From the NCBI GenBank assembly GCA_002238665.1, contig MPMU01000008.1:1-46807 (forward strand): a stretch of 46,807 nt of DNA, written 5' to 3'. Positions 27,693 to 39,700 of this stretch are shown in pieces. A program made the translations under genes and the position numbers. Source of the DNA: Gammaproteobacteria bacterium bin55 (GTDB lineage Bacteria; Pseudomonadota; Gammaproteobacteria; Pseudomonadales; Azotimanducaceae). The notes under the pieces are model-generated. The model did not search any database and was not told the DNA's origin. It worked only from the letters and a program-made list of their open reading frames with translations. Position 1 is the stretch's first letter; each line of letters starts with the position of its first letter.

Positions 27693-28889
27693 TTAAGCGA
27701 TAATCGAGGTGACGATACCTGCGCCTACTGTCCGTCCACCTTCTCTAATCGCAAACTTCAATCCTTCATCCATCGCGATCGCGCTGATCAGCTTCACTTC
27801 AAGCTCGGTGTTGTCACCAGGCATTACCATAGCGCCATCCGATTCCAAGATAACCTCGCCTGTTACGTCCGTAGTTCGGAAATAGAACTGTGGACGATAG
27901 TTCGAGAAAAACGGCGTGCTTCTACCACCTTCACCCTTCGACAATACATAGACGGATGCCTTGAACTGGGTATGTGGCGTAATCGATCCTGGGACCGCTA
28001 ACACCTGACCGCGCTCTACTTCATCTCTCTTCATGCCACGCAGAAGAACACCGATATTTTCACCGGCTCGTCCTTCATCCAGAATCTTGCGGAACATCTC
28101 CACTCCGGTACACGTAGTTTGTTGGGTAGGTCGAATGCCGATTACCTCGAGCGTATCACCTTGCTTGACGATACCACGATCAACACGACCGGTCACAACC
28201 GTACCACGACCTGAAATTGAGAACACGTCCTCAATTGGCATCAAGAACGGCGCATCAATCGCACGTTCTGGCTCTGGAATGTATTCATCCAGTGCTTTAA
28301 TCAACGCTCGGACGCTACCGTCTGCATCATCCCCTTCCTCACCGTTCAGTGCATTCAGCGCACTCCCGACAATAATCGGCGTGTCTTCATCAAACTCAAA
28401 TCCAACCAACAGATCCTGGACTTCCATAGTGACAAGCTCAACCAATTCTTCTCGGTCTTCTGCGTCTAACTCGTCGACTTTATTGATGTACACGACGATG
28501 CGAGGTACACCTACCTGCCTAGCTAATAAAACGTGCTCACGAGTCTGTGGCATTGGACCATCTGTCGCTGAAACAACTAGGATTGCTCCGTCCATCTGAG
28601 CTGCACCAGTGATCATGTTTTTCACATAGTCTGCATGTCCTGGACAGTCAACGTGTGCGTAGTGTCGATCTTCACTCTCGTATTCCACATGAGTGGTTGC
28701 AATCGTGATGCCTCGTTCCCGTTCTTCGGGCGCATTGTCGATTTCATCGAATGCCTTAAATTCCCCGCCACGATCCTCCGCGCAAATCTTCGTCATTGCG
28801 GCTGTTAACGTCGTCTTACCGTGGTCGACATGACCAATCGTCCCAACATTAACGTGAGTTTTAGTTCGTTCGAATTTCGCTTTAGCCAT
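27693..28889 (-). CDS. tuf: Elongation factor Tu
   Basis: A 398-residue GTPase delivering aminoacyl-tRNA to the ribosome. G1 is [14 protein letters not shown], the effector region is [16 protein letters not shown]3 is [13 protein letters not shown]4 is NKVD and G5 is GSALNAL. Domains 2 and 3 follow ([34 protein letters not shown]). It is the tufA position behind fusA. It is the only tuf in this window. Confidence 0.97.
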   Translation of the reverse strand: MAKAKFERTKTHVNVGTIGHVDHGKTTLTAAMTKICAEDRGGEFKAFDEIDNAPEERERGITIATTHVEYESEDRHYAHVDCPGHADYVKNMITGAAQMDGAILVVSATDGPMPQTREHVLLARQVGVPRIVVYINKVDELDAEDREELVELVTMEVQDLLVGFEFDEDTPIIVGSALNALNGEEGDDADGSVRALIKALDEYIPEPERAIDAPFLMPIEDVFSISGRGTVVTGRVDRGIVKQGDTLEVIGIRPTQQTTCTGVEMFRKILDEGRAGENIGVLLRGMKRDEVERGQVLAVPGSITPHTQFKASVYVLSKGEGGRSTPFFSNYRPQFYFRTTDVTGEVILESDGAMVMPGDNTELEVKLISAIAMDEGLKFAIREGGRTVGAGIVTSIIA

Positions 28890-28944
28890 GGTTGTACTCC
28901 CTTGTTAAATTCCCTTCGTTTGCTTAAATTAACTGTGCTGCAAG

Positions 28945-31038
28945 TCAGTGTGATTGAATGACTTCGGCAAGGCTGCTGGGTACTTCATCGTACTTATTGA
29001 ATTCCATTGAGAAGGTTGCCCGACCCTGCGTTGCCGACCGCAGGTCGGTGGCATAACCAAACATTTCGCCCAATGGAATAAATGCACTAATAATTTTACC
29101 TGTAGGATTCTCATTCATAGATTCGATGATTCCACGTCGGCGACTAATATCGGAAACGACATCGCCCATATACTGTTCCGGAGTCACCACGTCGACCGAC
29201 ATGACCGGTTCCAGCAGTACCGGATTGGCTTCACTAACGCCGTTGCGCAGCGCTGTGGAACCAGCTATCTTGAACGCTATCTCACTGGAATCAACTTCGT
29301 GATACGATCCGTCGTACAACGTCGCCTTGATATTGATCAACGGGTAACCTGCGACCACACCGTTTGACATTTGTTCCTGAATGCCTCGATCAACAGCGGG
29401 AATGTATTCACGAGGAACTACTCCGCCGACAATTTGGTCGACAAATTCATAAGTTAATTCACTGTCTTTGAGAGGTTCAATCCGCAAGCGCACATGACCA
29501 TACTGTCCACGTCCACCTGATTGTCGAACATAGCGTCCTTCAGTCTCTACAGACTTCTTGATCGTCTCACGATAAGCTACCTGAGGCTTGCCGATATTAG
29601 CTTCAATAGAAAACTCGCGGCGCATTCTTTCAACAAGCACCTCAAGATGGAGCTCGCCCATACCCGCAATAATGGTCTGTCCGGACTCTTCATCGGTCCG
29701 TACTTGAAATGACGGATCTTCTTGAGCTAATTTGGACAACGCAACTGCCATCTTGTCCCGATCTGCAATCGATTTCGGCTCAACCGCTACGGCGATCACA
29801 GGCTCTGGAAAATCCATTTTTTCCAATACAACCTGTTCTTTTTCGGCACATAACGTATCGCCTGTGGTGATATCTTTAAGCCCGATAGCTGCCGCAATAT
29901 CCCCAGCACGAACTTCTGAAATCTCGTTACGTGTGTTAGAGTGCATCTGCACCATTCGTCCTACACGTTCTCGTCGTTTCCGACTGCTGTTATAGACTCT
30001 CGAACCTGATTCAAGGACACCTGAATAGACTCGGAAGAAGGTCAATGTTCCTACAAAAGGATCCGTTGCAATCTTGAAAGCTAGTGCGGAGAAGGGCTCT
30101 TCGTCCCTAGACTCTCGAACTGCGGTTGTTTCTCCGTCAGCAAGCACACCTTCAATCGCTTTCACCTCTGTCGGAGCCGGTAAATAGTCAATGACCGCAT
30201 CGAGTACCGGTTGTACACCTTTATTCTTAAATGCTGAACCACAAAAAGCTAGAACGATTTCATTCGCAAGTGTGCGGGCTCGCAAACCTTGTTTAATTTC
30301 CTCGATCGATAACTCTTCACCTTCAAGGTACTTATTCATCAGATCGTCATTCGCTTCCGCTGCCATTTCCACTAACGACTCTCTATGCAACTCTGCTTCT
30401 TCTCGCAGCTCCTCAGGAATTTCTTCTGTATGCATCTCTAATCCCTGGTCTTCAAAGTACCAGTACATCGCTTTCATTTCAATGAGATCAATAACCCCTT
30501 TGAACTGATCCTCCGCACCGATAGCGAGTTGCACCGGTACTGGCTGCGCACCCAGTCGATCTTTGATTTGTCCGACAACACGAAGAAAATCCGCGCCGGC
30601 ACGGTCCATTTTGTTCACGAAGACCATTCTTGGTACTTCGTAACGGTCCGCCTGTCGCCAAACTGTTTCGGACTGAGGTTCAACACCAGAGGTACCGCAA
30701 AATACGACGACTGCACCGTCTAGCACTCGAAGACTACGTTCAACCTCAATGGTGAAATCCACATGTCCAGGTGTGTCAATAATGTTTATGCGATGCTCAG
30801 GAAACTGCTCGGAAGTACCGTTCCAAAAGCAAGTCGTCGCCGCGGATGTAATTGTGATTCCGCGTTCCTGCTCCTGTTCCATCCAGTCCATCACGGCCGC
30901 ACCATCATGGACCTCGCCTATCTTGCGTGATATCCCCGCATAAAACAATATGCGTTCAGTGGTTGTCGTTTTACCCGCGTCAACATGCGCGACAATCCCG
31001 ATATTTCGATAACGATCTATCGGAGTACTACGAGCCAT
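28945..31038 (-). CDS. fusA: Elongation factor G
   Basis: A 697-residue translocase GTPase. G1 is [19 protein letters not shown], the effector is [12 protein letters not shown]3 is [20 protein letters not shown] and G4 is [10 protein letters not shown]. Domain III-V segments are visible ([33 protein letters not shown]). I placed the start at ATG 31038 ([15 protein letters not shown]). Seven more codons to 31059 are open but unconserved. Canonical place between rpsG and tuf. Confidence 0.96.
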   Translation of the reverse strand: MARSTPIDRYRNIGIVAHVDAGKTTTTERILFYAGISRKIGEVHDGAAVMDWMEQEQERGITITSAATTCFWNGTSEQFPEHRINIIDTPGHVDFTIEVERSLRVLDGAVVVFCGTSGVEPQSETVWRQADRYEVPRMVFVNKMDRAGADFLRVVGQIKDRLGAQPVPVQLAIGAEDQFKGVIDLIEMKAMYWYFEDQGLEMHTEEIPEELREEAELHRESLVEMAAEANDDLMNKYLEGEELSIEEIKQGLRARTLANEIVLAFCGSAFKNKGVQPVLDAVIDYLPAPTEVKAIEGVLADGETTAVRESRDEEPFSALAFKIATDPFVGTLTFFRVYSGVLESGSRVYNSSRKRRERVGRMVQMHSNTRNEISEVRAGDIAAAIGLKDITTGDTLCAEKEQVVLEKMDFPEPVIAVAVEPKSIADRDKMAVALSKLAQEDPSFQVRTDEESGQTIIAGMGELHLEVLVERMRREFSIEANIGKPQVAYRETIKKSVETEGRYVRQSGGRGQYGHVRLRIEPLKDSELTYEFVDQIVGGVVPREYIPAVDRGIQEQMSNGVVAGYPLINIKATLYDGSYHEVDSSEIAFKIAGSTALRNGVSEANPVLLEPVMSVDVVTPEQYMGDVVSDISRRRGIIESMNENPTGKIISAFIPLGEMFGYATDLRSATQGRATFSMEFNKYDEVPSSLAEVIQSH

Positions 31039-31114
31039 TTTCTGCCCTACCTGCAGCAATCCAAGTTTGAAAAGTTAGTTTTTAGTTTGTGGACTTCCCT
31101 GTCCAAACATCTAC

Positions 31115-31585
31115 CTAGAAACGGTAGTGTTGGAACATTCGGTTGGCTTCGGCCATCCTATGTGTATCCGTACGTTTGCGAACCGCGCTGCCGCGTTCGC
31201 TGGCAGCGTCGCCTAATTCCCCGGCCAGCCGAGCCGCCATGGTCTTCTCAGGTCGTTTACGGGCAATCTCGACAATCCAACGCATCGCCAAAGCTGATCG
31301 CCTAGATGGTCGAACTTCAATGGGTACTTGATAAGTCGCACCACCTACCCGTCTCGACTTTACCTCAACGGTTGGCGCTACATTGGCCAGTGCTTTCTCA
31401 AATACCTCTATGGGATCATCTTTTTCGCGCTTTTCAAGTAGCTCCAATGCCCCATAAACTATTCGTTCCGAAACGGCTTTCTTTCCATCAACCATGACAT
31501 GGTTAATGAATTTTGCTACCGTCACATTGTGATATTTCGGGTCCGGGAGGAGCGTCCTTTTTTCGGGAATTCTTCTTCTTGCCAT
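31115..31585 (-). CDS. rpsG: 30S ribosomal protein S7
   Basis: 156 residues: [40 protein letters not shown] and [20 protein letters not shown]. It nucleates 30S head assembly, and in E. coli it represses the str operon by binding the rpsL-rpsG gap. That gap is 75 bases here. Confidence 0.96.
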   Translation of the reverse strand: MARRRIPEKRTLLPDPKYHNVTVAKFINHVMVDGKKAVSERIVYGALELLEKREKDDPIEVFEKALANVAPTVEVKSRRVGGATYQVPIEVRPSRRSALAMRWIVEIARKRPEKTMAARLAGELGDAASERGSAVRKRTDTHRMAEANRMFQHYRF

Positions 31586-31660
31586 ATTTTGAAAATCTCT
31601 TCAGGTTGATCTCACATGCGACCTTGTGGCCCAGTGAGCCTTACTTCAAGAGGTCTACCG

Positions 31661-32047
31661 CTAGACTTCGGCGATAACTCCCCCTTGTTTCGTGCCGTAC
31701 TTGGAGCGACCTTGTTGCCGATTCGCAACCCCGGCCGTATCGAGTACACCACGTATTGTGTGATAGCGCACACCAGGTAAATCTTTTACCCTGCCACCAC
31801 GTATTAACACGGTCGAGTGTTCTTGGAGATTATGACCGATACCACCAATATAGGCATTCACTTCATAGCCGTTGACCAATTTCACCCTGCATACTTTGCG
31901 CATCGCTGAATTTGGCTTCTTGGGTGTCGTTGTATACACACGAGTGCAGACACCCTGTTTTTGAGGGTTACCGCCAAGCGCAGGTACTTTACTCTTAGTT
32001 ACCTTACGCTTTCGTGGTTTCCGTACCAACTGACTAATTGTTGTCAA
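31661..32047 (-). CDS. rpsL: 30S ribosomal protein S12
   Basis: 128 residues in the decoding centre. [19 protein letters not shown] retains the Lys pair around positions 42-43, and [14 protein letters not shown] keeps the second streptomycin-linked Lys, so no classical resistance substitution is present. The start is TTG at 32047 after GGGGATAAAC. First gene of the str operon. Confidence 0.96.
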   Translation of the reverse strand: MTTISQLVRKPRKRKVTKSKVPALGGNPQKQGVCTRVYTTTPKKPNSAMRKVCRVKLVNGYEVNAYIGGIGHNLQEHSTVLIRGGRVKDLPGVRYHTIRGVLDTAGVANRQQGRSKYGTKQGGVIAEV

Positions 32048-32073
32048 GTTTATCCCCGGTTTTTATTCATTAA

Positions 32074-32102
32074 ATTAATGAGGTGAGCTAGCTATTTCCC
32101 AA
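32074..32102 (-). promoter_or_regulatory. Candidate promoter for the str operon
   Basis: TTGGGA (32102-32097), a 17-base spacer and ATTAAT (32079-32074). The -10 lies inside a perfect AT-rich dyad, TCATTAA-A-TTAATGA (32067-32081). It sits in the 264-base gap between rpoC and rpsL, which otherwise holds a 7-bp hairpin (32110-32127) without a T-tract. Confidence 0.35.
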
Positions 32103-32235
32103 GTACACCTTACTTCCGCAGAAGCAATGCATATCGTTTTGGGGTGCGAATTTTAGGCATAAAACACATCAATTCATTAGCTTTAGTAAGTTTTCAGATT
32201 TAGACAAAATCCAACCTGTTACGTAATCAATTTTC

Positions 32236-32340
32236 TCAGTCAAAGTAGCGATGAATCTGAACTACAGCGGAGACCAAAGCACGCGCTTCAGCCTCCGCAT
32301 TTTCAGCTAATTCAGGATCCTTCAGACACTGACAATTCAT
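32236..32340 (-). CDS. Possible small ORF overlapping the rpoC stop (34 codons, unproven)
   Basis: In the +1 frame relative to rpoC, ATG at 32340 opens [20 protein letters not shown], continues [13 protein letters not shown] and ends at TGA (32238-32236). It overlaps the last 29 bases of rpoC. The Ala/Glu-rich helical composition looks coding-like, and GGTGGGG stands directly before the ATG. It could be a small protein, the relic of a longer RpoC tail lost by frameshift, or chance. I recognise no family. Confidence 0.2.
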   Translation of the reverse strand: MNCQCLKDPELAENAEAEARALVSAVVQIHRYFD

Positions 32341-35300
32341 CCCCACCGCTATGTTCTGATACGATCTGACTCGTTTCATCAACGGTCAAGCCACGCGCTT
32401 CAGCTTCTTCCATAAGCCGTCGCTCTTCAGCTTTACGCTTCTGTTCACGATGGAACTCAAGACCTGTACCTGCTGGAATTAATCGTCCGACAATGACGTT
32501 TTCCTTCAAGCCGCGCAACTCGTCTCGCTTACCGTGTACGGCAGCGTCTGTCAGAATCCGTGTGGTTTCCTGGAACGAAGCGGCCGAGATAAAGGACGCG
32601 GTTTCTAGCGATGCTCGTCGAATTGGTAGCAATACTCTTTTTGCCGCAGCCGGTATTAGCTTGGCTTCCTTAAGCTCGTCGCAGCTATCGCGCCAGTGGT
32701 CCAGCTCAACCAACTCACCTTTGACATATTCGGAATCGTTCTGCTCAGTGACTTCCACCTTTCTAAGCATCTGATGCACGATCACCTCAATGTGCTTGTC
32801 ATTAATGACAACACCTTGCAGTCGATAGACTTCCTGGATTCCGTCAACGATGAATTCAGTCAATTTATGGACACCTCTAAATGCGAGAATGTCGTGTGGG
32901 TCTAATGCGCCACCATCGACAATGATTTCACCCATCTCAATCCTGTCACCTGGAAATACGGTGATATTCCGTGACTTGTTGATGAGCTTCTCATAGGAAG
33001 TTCCCTCTTCGTCCGTAATCACGAGACGATTCTTGAGTGCCGTATCTTTGCCGTAACTGACAGTTCCCGACTGTGCTGCTAAGATCGCTGATTCCTTCGG
33101 CTTACGTGCCTCAAACAGATTAATAACCTGAGGCAAACCACCGACGATATCCATGTTACCTGAACTTTCGGTTGGTACAGACGCAATCTTTTGTCCTCGC
33201 TCTATAAATCCTCCAGGCGTAGACGCCATGGGCTCAATGATGGCTGATTCAGGTAACTCATGCATTGAAGCTACGTGGGTCGTAAACATCTTCGTACGAC
33301 TTTGAACTGAATCACCGGCTTCCACATGTAGCACCGAACCAAATGGCACTTCCTGCTTATCTGTAGCAGTCGATCCACCTCGAGCTCGAGATCGAGCACT
33401 ATCTACCCACAGTGAACCACCCGGGCGGGCTACAATGACCTTACCGTCATACTCAAACGTCTCGATGTTCTCGAACATGACCTTACCGGAATTCCGTGCA
33501 GCGACTGAATTCTCTTGACGATTCAGGTCTACGATACCAATTCGCGGACTCAGTTCACGTCCTTCAGTCGTACGTTCGGACTCCTTCTTGACCTCTAACG
33601 TGTCAATATTTGTCTGTTCATCTCTCAACAGCGTGACCGTTTCACCACTGATCAAGTCAATTGGGATGGTCACACCACTCACATTCTCAGAAATAATCGG
33701 TCGTGAGAGCGTATCCCAGTTAGCAATTGTCTGACCTGCAGAGACCGTAGAACCATCTGGTACAGTGAGTACCGCGCCGTAAGGAATCTTATGACGTTCT
33801 CTTTCAATGCCAGCATTATCTCTAACGATAATCCTTCCCGAACGGTCCGCTGATATCCAAGAATTCTCAGATTCACGTTCGACTAGCTGTCGAATCTCAA
33901 ACTTGATCGTACCTTCGGTATTTACCGTGACATCGTTTACAGCAGTATCTCTAGAAGCTGCACCGCCGTGGTGGAACGTTCGCAACGTAAGCTGAGTACC
34001 AGGCTCGCCGATAGACTGTGCCGCCATCACACCGACCGCTTCGCCTTTATTGACCAGATGCCCTCGGGCCAGGTCGCGACCGTAGCACTTGGCACACAAT
34101 CCGTACTTGGTTTCACATGTGACAGGTGATCGAACCTTAATTTCATGCACAGTTTGGAGTCGGTCCAGAATATCTTCGTCGATCAGATCGCCTTTCTCGA
34201 GTATTACTTCCTCCGTGAACGGATCCTTTACTACGTCCGCAGTCACGCGCCCCAAAACTCTGGCAGCTAGTCCCTCCACCACTCTTCCTCGTTCGATGAT
34301 AGCTTGTAGATTCAGACCATTCGAGGTTCCGCAATCCGCTTCAGTAATCACCAGATCCTGTGCAACGTCGACCAAACGACGCGTGAAGTAACCCGCAAAC
34401 GAAGTTTTCAGTGCAGTGTCTGCGAGACCTTTTCGAGCCCCGTGAGTGGACATGAAGTACTCGTTCACCTTTAGTCCTTCACGGAAGTTCGCCACGATGG
34501 GCGATTCCATGATTTCACCATTAGGCTTTGCCATCAGACCACGCATACCACCTACCTGACGCAACTGCGTCGGCGTACCTCGAGACTTCGAGTCGGCGTA
34601 CATGTAAACCGAGTTGAACGATTTCTGTTCTACCTCGTCACCTTCTGCAGTCACCGTGGTTTCGGTTTCTAGCTCATCCATCATTGCCTTACCGATTTGG
34701 TCAGACGCTTTACCCCAAATATCGGTGACCTTGTTGTACTTCTCGGTCTCGGTGGTGAGACTGTTTTCAAACTGATATTCGATCTCCGAGGCAGCCTGAT
34801 TGGCCGTGTCAATAATTGACTCTTTCGCGTTCGGAATGATGAAATCCTCGATGCAGATCGAGCAACCAGATTTAGTTGAGTAACGGAATCCCATATTCAT
34901 GAGTTGATCGGCAAAGATAACAGTATCTTTCAAGCCAAAGTTCCGGTAGACATAGTCAATCAGCTTTGAAATCTGATCTTTCGGTAGAACCTTGTTGATC
35001 AACTGAAAATCCATGCCTTCAGGAATAATGTCAGCTAACAAAGCTCGACCTACAGTCGTACCCACCATCTGGTAATTTCGATGCCCCTGGGCGTCAATCG
35101 ACTCGAGACGAACTTTGATCTTGCTATGTAGTTCGACTTCGTCATTCTGATAGGCTCGAGTGACCTCTTCGAAATCGGTAAACGTTCGGTTCTCGCCCCG
35201 ACCATTGACCTTTTCTCTTGTCAGGTAATAAAGACCGAGTACGACATCCTGGTTCGGATTAATAATCGGCTCACCGTTGGCAGGTGACAAGATGTTGTTG

Positions 35301-36769
35301 GTCGACATCATAATTGCTCGAGATTCAAGCTGAGCCTCAAACGTCAATGGCACATGTACGGCCATCTGATCTCCATCGAAGTCAGCATTGAAAGCGACAC
35401 AAACCAAAGGATGGAGCTGAATCGCCTTACCTTCGATCAATACCGGCTCAAATGCCTGGATACTAAGGCGGTGTAACGTCGGTGCACGATTGAGCAGCAC
35501 TGGATGTTCTCGAATGACGTTTGGCAGAACTTCCCAAACTTTGTAATGCTCCGCATCCACCATGTTTTTAGCCATCTTTGTGGTAGGCGCATACTGTCGT
35601 TTAGCTAGCTCGTTGTATACAAACGGGCGGAATAGCTCAAGTGCCATGCGTTTCGGTAAACCACACTGATGAAGTTTCAAAGTGGGTCCAACGACGATGA
35701 CTGAACGTCCGGAATAGTCGACACGCTTACCTAGTAGGTTCTGACGGAACCGACCTTGCTTACCTTTAATCATGTCCGACAGAGACTTGAGAGGTAGCTT
35801 ATTGCGGCCAGTGGCTGCTCGGCCACGTCGACCGTTATCCAGCAACGCGTCTACTGCTTCTTGAAGCATTCGTTTTTCGTTGCGTTGAATGATCTGCGGG
35901 GAGCGAAGTTCCATGATCCTCGCCAAACGATTATTTCGACTAATAACTCGACGATACAAATCGTTCAAATCAGAGGTCGCAAATCGACCGCCTTCCATGG
36001 GGACGAGTGGGCGCAATTCCGGCGGCAACACGGGAAGCGTCTTCAGTACCATCCAAGCTGGGTTGTTCCCGGACTTGATAAACGCATTCACCAACTTAAG
36101 TCGCTTGGTGATTTTGCGTCGAGTACTTTCCGAGTTTGTCTCCTCCATCTCGATTTGAAGTTGCTGCTGCAGTTCTTCCAGATCGAGTGTTTCAAGTAAT
36201 TCCTGGACGCCTTCGGCGCCGATATTGGTGCTGAATACTTCTTCTCCACCCCACAATTCTCGAGCTTCCTGAAGTTCGTCATCCGTCATTAGCTTTCGTA
36301 GCGGAATCTGTTCCGGAATAGTGGTCTCGGTTACCACATGCTGATCGAAATAGATAATGCGCTCGAGTTCTTTGAGGTCCATGCCGAGCAACAATGCCAT
36401 TCGAGATGGAATCGACTTCACGAACCATATGTGAGATACCGGGCTGGCTAGCTCGATGTGCCCCATCCGTTCCCGCCGAACTTCCTTGGTAGTTACTTCG
36501 ACGCCGCACTTTTCACAGATTACGCCGCGATGCTTAGGTCGCTTGTACTTCCCGCACAGACATTCGTAGTCATTGATCGGCCCGAAAATTTTGGCACAGA
36601 ACAGGCCATCCCGTTCTGGTTTCAACGTTCGGTAATTAATGGTTTCCGGCTTCTTTACCTCACCGTAGGACCATCGTCTAATTTCCTCTGGTGAAGCTAA
36701 TCCGACGCGAAGGGCGTTGAAATCTTCAACAGCCTTTACTCGGTTGTTAGGAATTAACCAAGGTGCCAT
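32312..36769 (-). CDS. rpoC: RNA polymerase subunit beta prime with expanded SI3
   Basis: A 1485-residue catalytic subunit. The N-terminal zinc site is [20 protein letters not shown]. The catalytic Asp triad is in [15 protein letters not shown], the bridge helix is near [16 protein letters not shown], and the second zinc site combines EADCGTSNG with [15 protein letters not shown]. The trigger loop is around [16 protein letters not shown] (about 922-937), interrupted by SI3. SI3 spans about residues 940-1212 against about 190 in E. coli, which accounts for the whole length excess over 1407. The C-terminus [20 protein letters not shown] is normal. The start is ATG, 14 bases after rpoB, behind a run of eight G. 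Confidence 0.97.
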   Translation of the reverse strand: MAPWLIPNNRVKAVEDFNALRVGLASPEEIRRWSYGEVKKPETINYRTLKPERDGLFCAKIFGPINDYECLCGKYKRPKHRGVICEKCGVEVTTKEVRRERMGHIELASPVSHIWFVKSIPSRMALLLGMDLKELERIIYFDQHVVTETTIPEQIPLRKLMTDDELQEARELWGGEEVFSTNIGAEGVQELLETLDLEELQQQLQIEMEETNSESTRRKITKRLKLVNAFIKSGNNPAWMVLKTLPVLPPELRPLVPMEGGRFATSDLNDLYRRVISRNNRLARIMELRSPQIIQRNEKRMLQEAVDALLDNGRRGRAATGRNKLPLKSLSDMIKGKQGRFRQNLLGKRVDYSGRSVIVVGPTLKLHQCGLPKRMALELFRPFVYNELAKRQYAPTTKMAKNMVDAEHYKVWEVLPNVIREHPVLLNRAPTLHRLSIQAFEPVLIEGKAIQLHPLVCVAFNADFDGDQMAVHVPLTFEAQLESRAIMMSTNNILSPANGEPIINPNQDVVLGLYYLTREKVNGRGENRTFTDFEEVTRAYQNDEVELHSKIKVRLESIDAQGHRNYQMVGTTVGRALLADIIPEGMDFQLINKVLPKDQISKLIDYVYRNFGLKDTVIFADQLMNMGFRYSTKSGCSICIEDFIIPNAKESIIDTANQAASEIEYQFENSLTTETEKYNKVTDIWGKASDQIGKAMMDELETETTVTAEGDEVEQKSFNSVYMYADSKSRGTPTQLRQVGGMRGLMAKPNGEIMESPIVANFREGLKVNEYFMSTHGARKGLADTALKTSFAGYFTRRLVDVAQDLVITEADCGTSNGLNLQAIIERGRVVEGLAARVLGRVTADVVKDPFTEEVILEKGDLIDEDILDRLQTVHEIKVRSPVTCETKYGLCAKCYGRDLARGHLVNKGEAVGVMAAQSIGEPGTQLTLRTFHHGGAASRDTAVNDVTVNTEGTIKFEIRQLVERESENSWISADRSGRIIVRDNAGIERERHKIPYGAVLTVPDGSTVSAGQTIANWDTLSRPIISENVSGVTIPIDLISGETVTLLRDEQTNIDTLEVKKESERTTEGRELSPRIGIVDLNRQENSVAARNSGKVMFENIETFEYDGKVIVARPGGSLWVDSARSRARGGSTATDKQEVPFGSVLHVEAGDSVQSRTKMFTTHVASMHELPESAIIEPMASTPGGFIERGQKIASVPTESSGNMDIVGGLPQVINLFEARKPKESAILAAQSGTVSYGKDTALKNRLVITDEEGTSYEKLINKSRNITVFPGDRIEMGEIIVDGGALDPHDILAFRGVHKLTEFIVDGIQEVYRLQGVVINDKHIEVIVHQMLRKVEVTEQNDSEYVKGELVELDHWRDSCDELKEAKLIPAAAKRVLLPIRRASLETASFISAASFQETTRILTDAAVHGKRDELRGLKENVIVGRLIPAGTGLEFHREQKRKAEERRLMEEAEARGLTVDETSQIVSEHSGGDELSVSEGS
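33230..33500 (-). repeat. RpoC SI3: extra barrel-sandwich domain copy
   Basis: About residues 1090-1180. Pattern: [29 protein letters not shown], then [17 protein letters not shown]. This mirrors the first SI3 domain upstream (GTIKFEI..., [28 protein letters not shown]). E. coli has no such segment at this point, so it reads as a tandem duplication. Confidence 0.65.
33670..33935 (-). repeat. RpoC SI3: first barrel-sandwich domain
   Basis: About residues 945-1033: [50 protein letters not shown] and [14 protein letters not shown]. It aligns with the first SI3 domain of E. coli (KVPYGAVL...DGEQVAGGET...NWDP) and is the presumed parent of the extra copy. Confidence 0.7.
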
Positions 36770-36783
36770 GTCTTATCCCCCCC

Positions 36784-39700
36784 CTAAACGTTTTCTAATT
36801 CAATGTTCAAACCAAGCGAACGTATTTCTCTACGAATTACGTTGAATGATTCTGGTATACCAGGTTTCATGCGATAGTCACCATCCACAATATTGCTGTA
36901 AACCTTCGCTCGACCATCTAGGTCATCTGACTTGAAGGTCAACATCTCCTGTAAGGTGTGTGCGGCTCCATAGGCTTCCAGCGCCCAGACTTCCATTTCC
37001 CCAAATCTTTGACCACCTAACCTGGCTTTACCACCTAGTGGTTGTTGGGTTACCATGCTGTATGCACCGGTAGACCTTGAGTGCATCTTGTCGTCTACCA
37101 AGTGGTGCAACTTGAGCATGTACATGTAGCCGATTGTGACCGGACGATCAAAGGCTTCACCAGTACGACCGTCGTATAGCGTCGTCTGACCATTCTCTGG
37201 TAGACCAGCCTTTCGTAACAAATCCTGAATGTCAGCTTCTTTAGCACCATCAAAGATAGGAGTCGTGATACTCAGTCCTTTTCTGAGATTGCCAGCTAAC
37301 TCAACCAATTCCTGATCCGTCAACGAATCGATATCTTCGTGATGACCTTCGGTTTTGTTATAGATGTCATTGAGATAAGCCCGTAGTTTCGCAACCGACT
37401 GCTGTTGGTCCAGCATGTCACCGATCTTTTGACCTATTCCCTTAACAGCCCAGCCTAATTGGGTCTCAAGTACTTGGCCAACATTCATTCTGGACGGCAC
37501 GCCAAGTGGGTTCAAGACGATGTCAATAGGCTCACCGTTTTCGTCATAAGGCATATCTTCCACCGGCATGATCACGGAAATCACGCCTTTGTTGCCGTGT
37601 CGACCGGCCATTTTGTCCCCAGCCTGGATGCGCTTCTTAGTCGCCAAGTAAACCTTGACTTCCTTTAAAACACCTGGTTGGAGATCGCTACCTCTTGAGA
37701 ACTTGGCTTGTTTCTCATCTCTGAGTTTTTCGTGCTGTTCACGAAGTTTCCTCAGATCGCTCTCAACCGTTTCCAGCATGCGGTTCAGCTGGTCATCTTC
37801 CATCCGAATCGTGAGCCACTCATCGTCGTCCATAGCATCCAAAATGGCTGCTGTGATCGCACGACTCCCGTCATAGCCAGGGATGCTCACTGCCTTCTGG
37901 TTCAATATAGCCTTTCGTATGGAATCGAAACTCGATCGTTGATAAATCTGATACTCATCTGCGAGATCGTTTTCGTAAGCAATCAGAGCTTCTTCTTCAA
38001 TTTCATAAGCACGTTCATCTTTGTCCACGCCTTCTCGAGTGAAGACGCGTACCTCAATAACGGTACCTGAAACACCCGAAGGAACCCGCAAAGAAGTGTC
38101 TTTTACGTCATCAGCTTTTGCACCAAAAATGGCTCGCAAGAGCTTTTCTTCGCCAGTTGCCTGAGATTCTTCTCTAGGAGTCACCTTGCCGACGAGAATA
38201 TCGCCTTCCTTAACTTCTGCGCCCAATCTGACAATACCACACTCGTCGAGCTGACTGAGTGCTGAATCATTCACATTAGGTATATCTGCAGTAACTTCCT
38301 CATTCCCCATCTTCGTTTCTCGAGCCGTACATACTTCCTCGAGAATGTGTATTGAGGTGAATCGATCCTCTTGAACGACACGTTCAGACACCAGGATCGA
38401 ATCTTCATAGTTAAAGCCATTCCACATCATGAACGCGATTCGGACATTTTGTCCTAAAGCGAGTTCACCAAGATCTACTGATGGACCATCTGCCAGGACG
38501 TCGTTCGCTTCGATCCGGTCACCTTCTTTAACAATCGGACGTTGGTTGATACAGGTATCTTGATTGGAGCGCTTGAATTTAGTCAGGTTGTAAATGTCAA
38601 TGGCATCCGTCACACCCTTTGACGCTTCGGGATCGACTCGAATCACGATTCTTCCCGCGTCCACCAACTCTACAATGCCTGGTCGTTTAGCGGTTACGCA
38701 TACACCTGAATCCCGCGCGACATAACCTTCCACCCCGGTTCCTACCAAAGGCGCCTCTACCTGCACAGTAGGCACAGCCTGCCGTTGCTGGTTAGAGCCC
38801 ATGAGCCCTCTGTTGGCCTCATCATGCTCAAGGAAAGGAATTAATGCTGCGGAGATCGAAACGATTTGCTTCGGCGATACATCCATGTACCTCACTCTGT
38901 CACTAGATCGACGTGTGAATTCACCGTCCACCCGGACATCTACACGATCTTCGGCAAACTCACTCACATCCGTGATGGGTGCGTTGGCTTGCGCAATAGG
39001 GTGTTGCCCTTCGTCCATGAACGATAGATATTCGATCTTGTCACTGACTTCGCCTTCTTCTACCACACGAAACGGTGCTTCTATGAAGCCATGCTTATTG
39101 GTTCGTGCGTGGATCGTGAGACTACTGATGAGACCAATGTTGGCACCTTCAGGTGTCTCAATCGGACATACTCGACCGTAATGGGAGCGGTGCACGTCAC
39201 GTACTTCGTATCCAGCATGTTCGCGGGTAAGACCACCTGGTCCCAATGCCGATACTTTCCGTTTGTGCGTAACTTCCGCCAACGGATTAGTCTGTTCCAT
39301 AAACTGCGACAGCTCATGGCCACCGAAAAATTCCTTGACAGCTGCGGCTATAGGCTTTGTATTTATCAAATCCTGAGGCATTAGCTTGTCTGCCCAAGCA
39401 TTTGAAAGTCGGTCTTTAACCGCTCTGTCTACCCGGCGTAGCCCACCGCGAAATGCGATCTCTGCCAATTCACCGACCGACCGAACTCGCCTATTTCCTA
39501 GGCTATCGATATCGTCGACTGTTTCCTGTTCGGTGTCACTTTCCTCGTCTGGCACTTGAACCACTTCGAGCAGCTTCTTGAGTACGCCAATAATGTCGTA
39601 CTTATCCAGAACGTTTGGATCTAGATTGGTCTTGAAAACTGCCTCTACTTTGGGATCGGCCATCTGCTGCAAGCGTTTAAGTGCCGCACCATACAGCGCA

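Noticed and set aside
28033-28599. Open frame of 188 codons on the plus strand opposite tuf
   Set aside because: It lies wholly antisense to a certain gene, has low-complexity Ser/Thr composition typical of shadow frames, and has no recognisable domain.
32110-32127. Terminator after rpoC
   Set aside because: The 7-bp hairpin has no following T-run on the transcribed strand.
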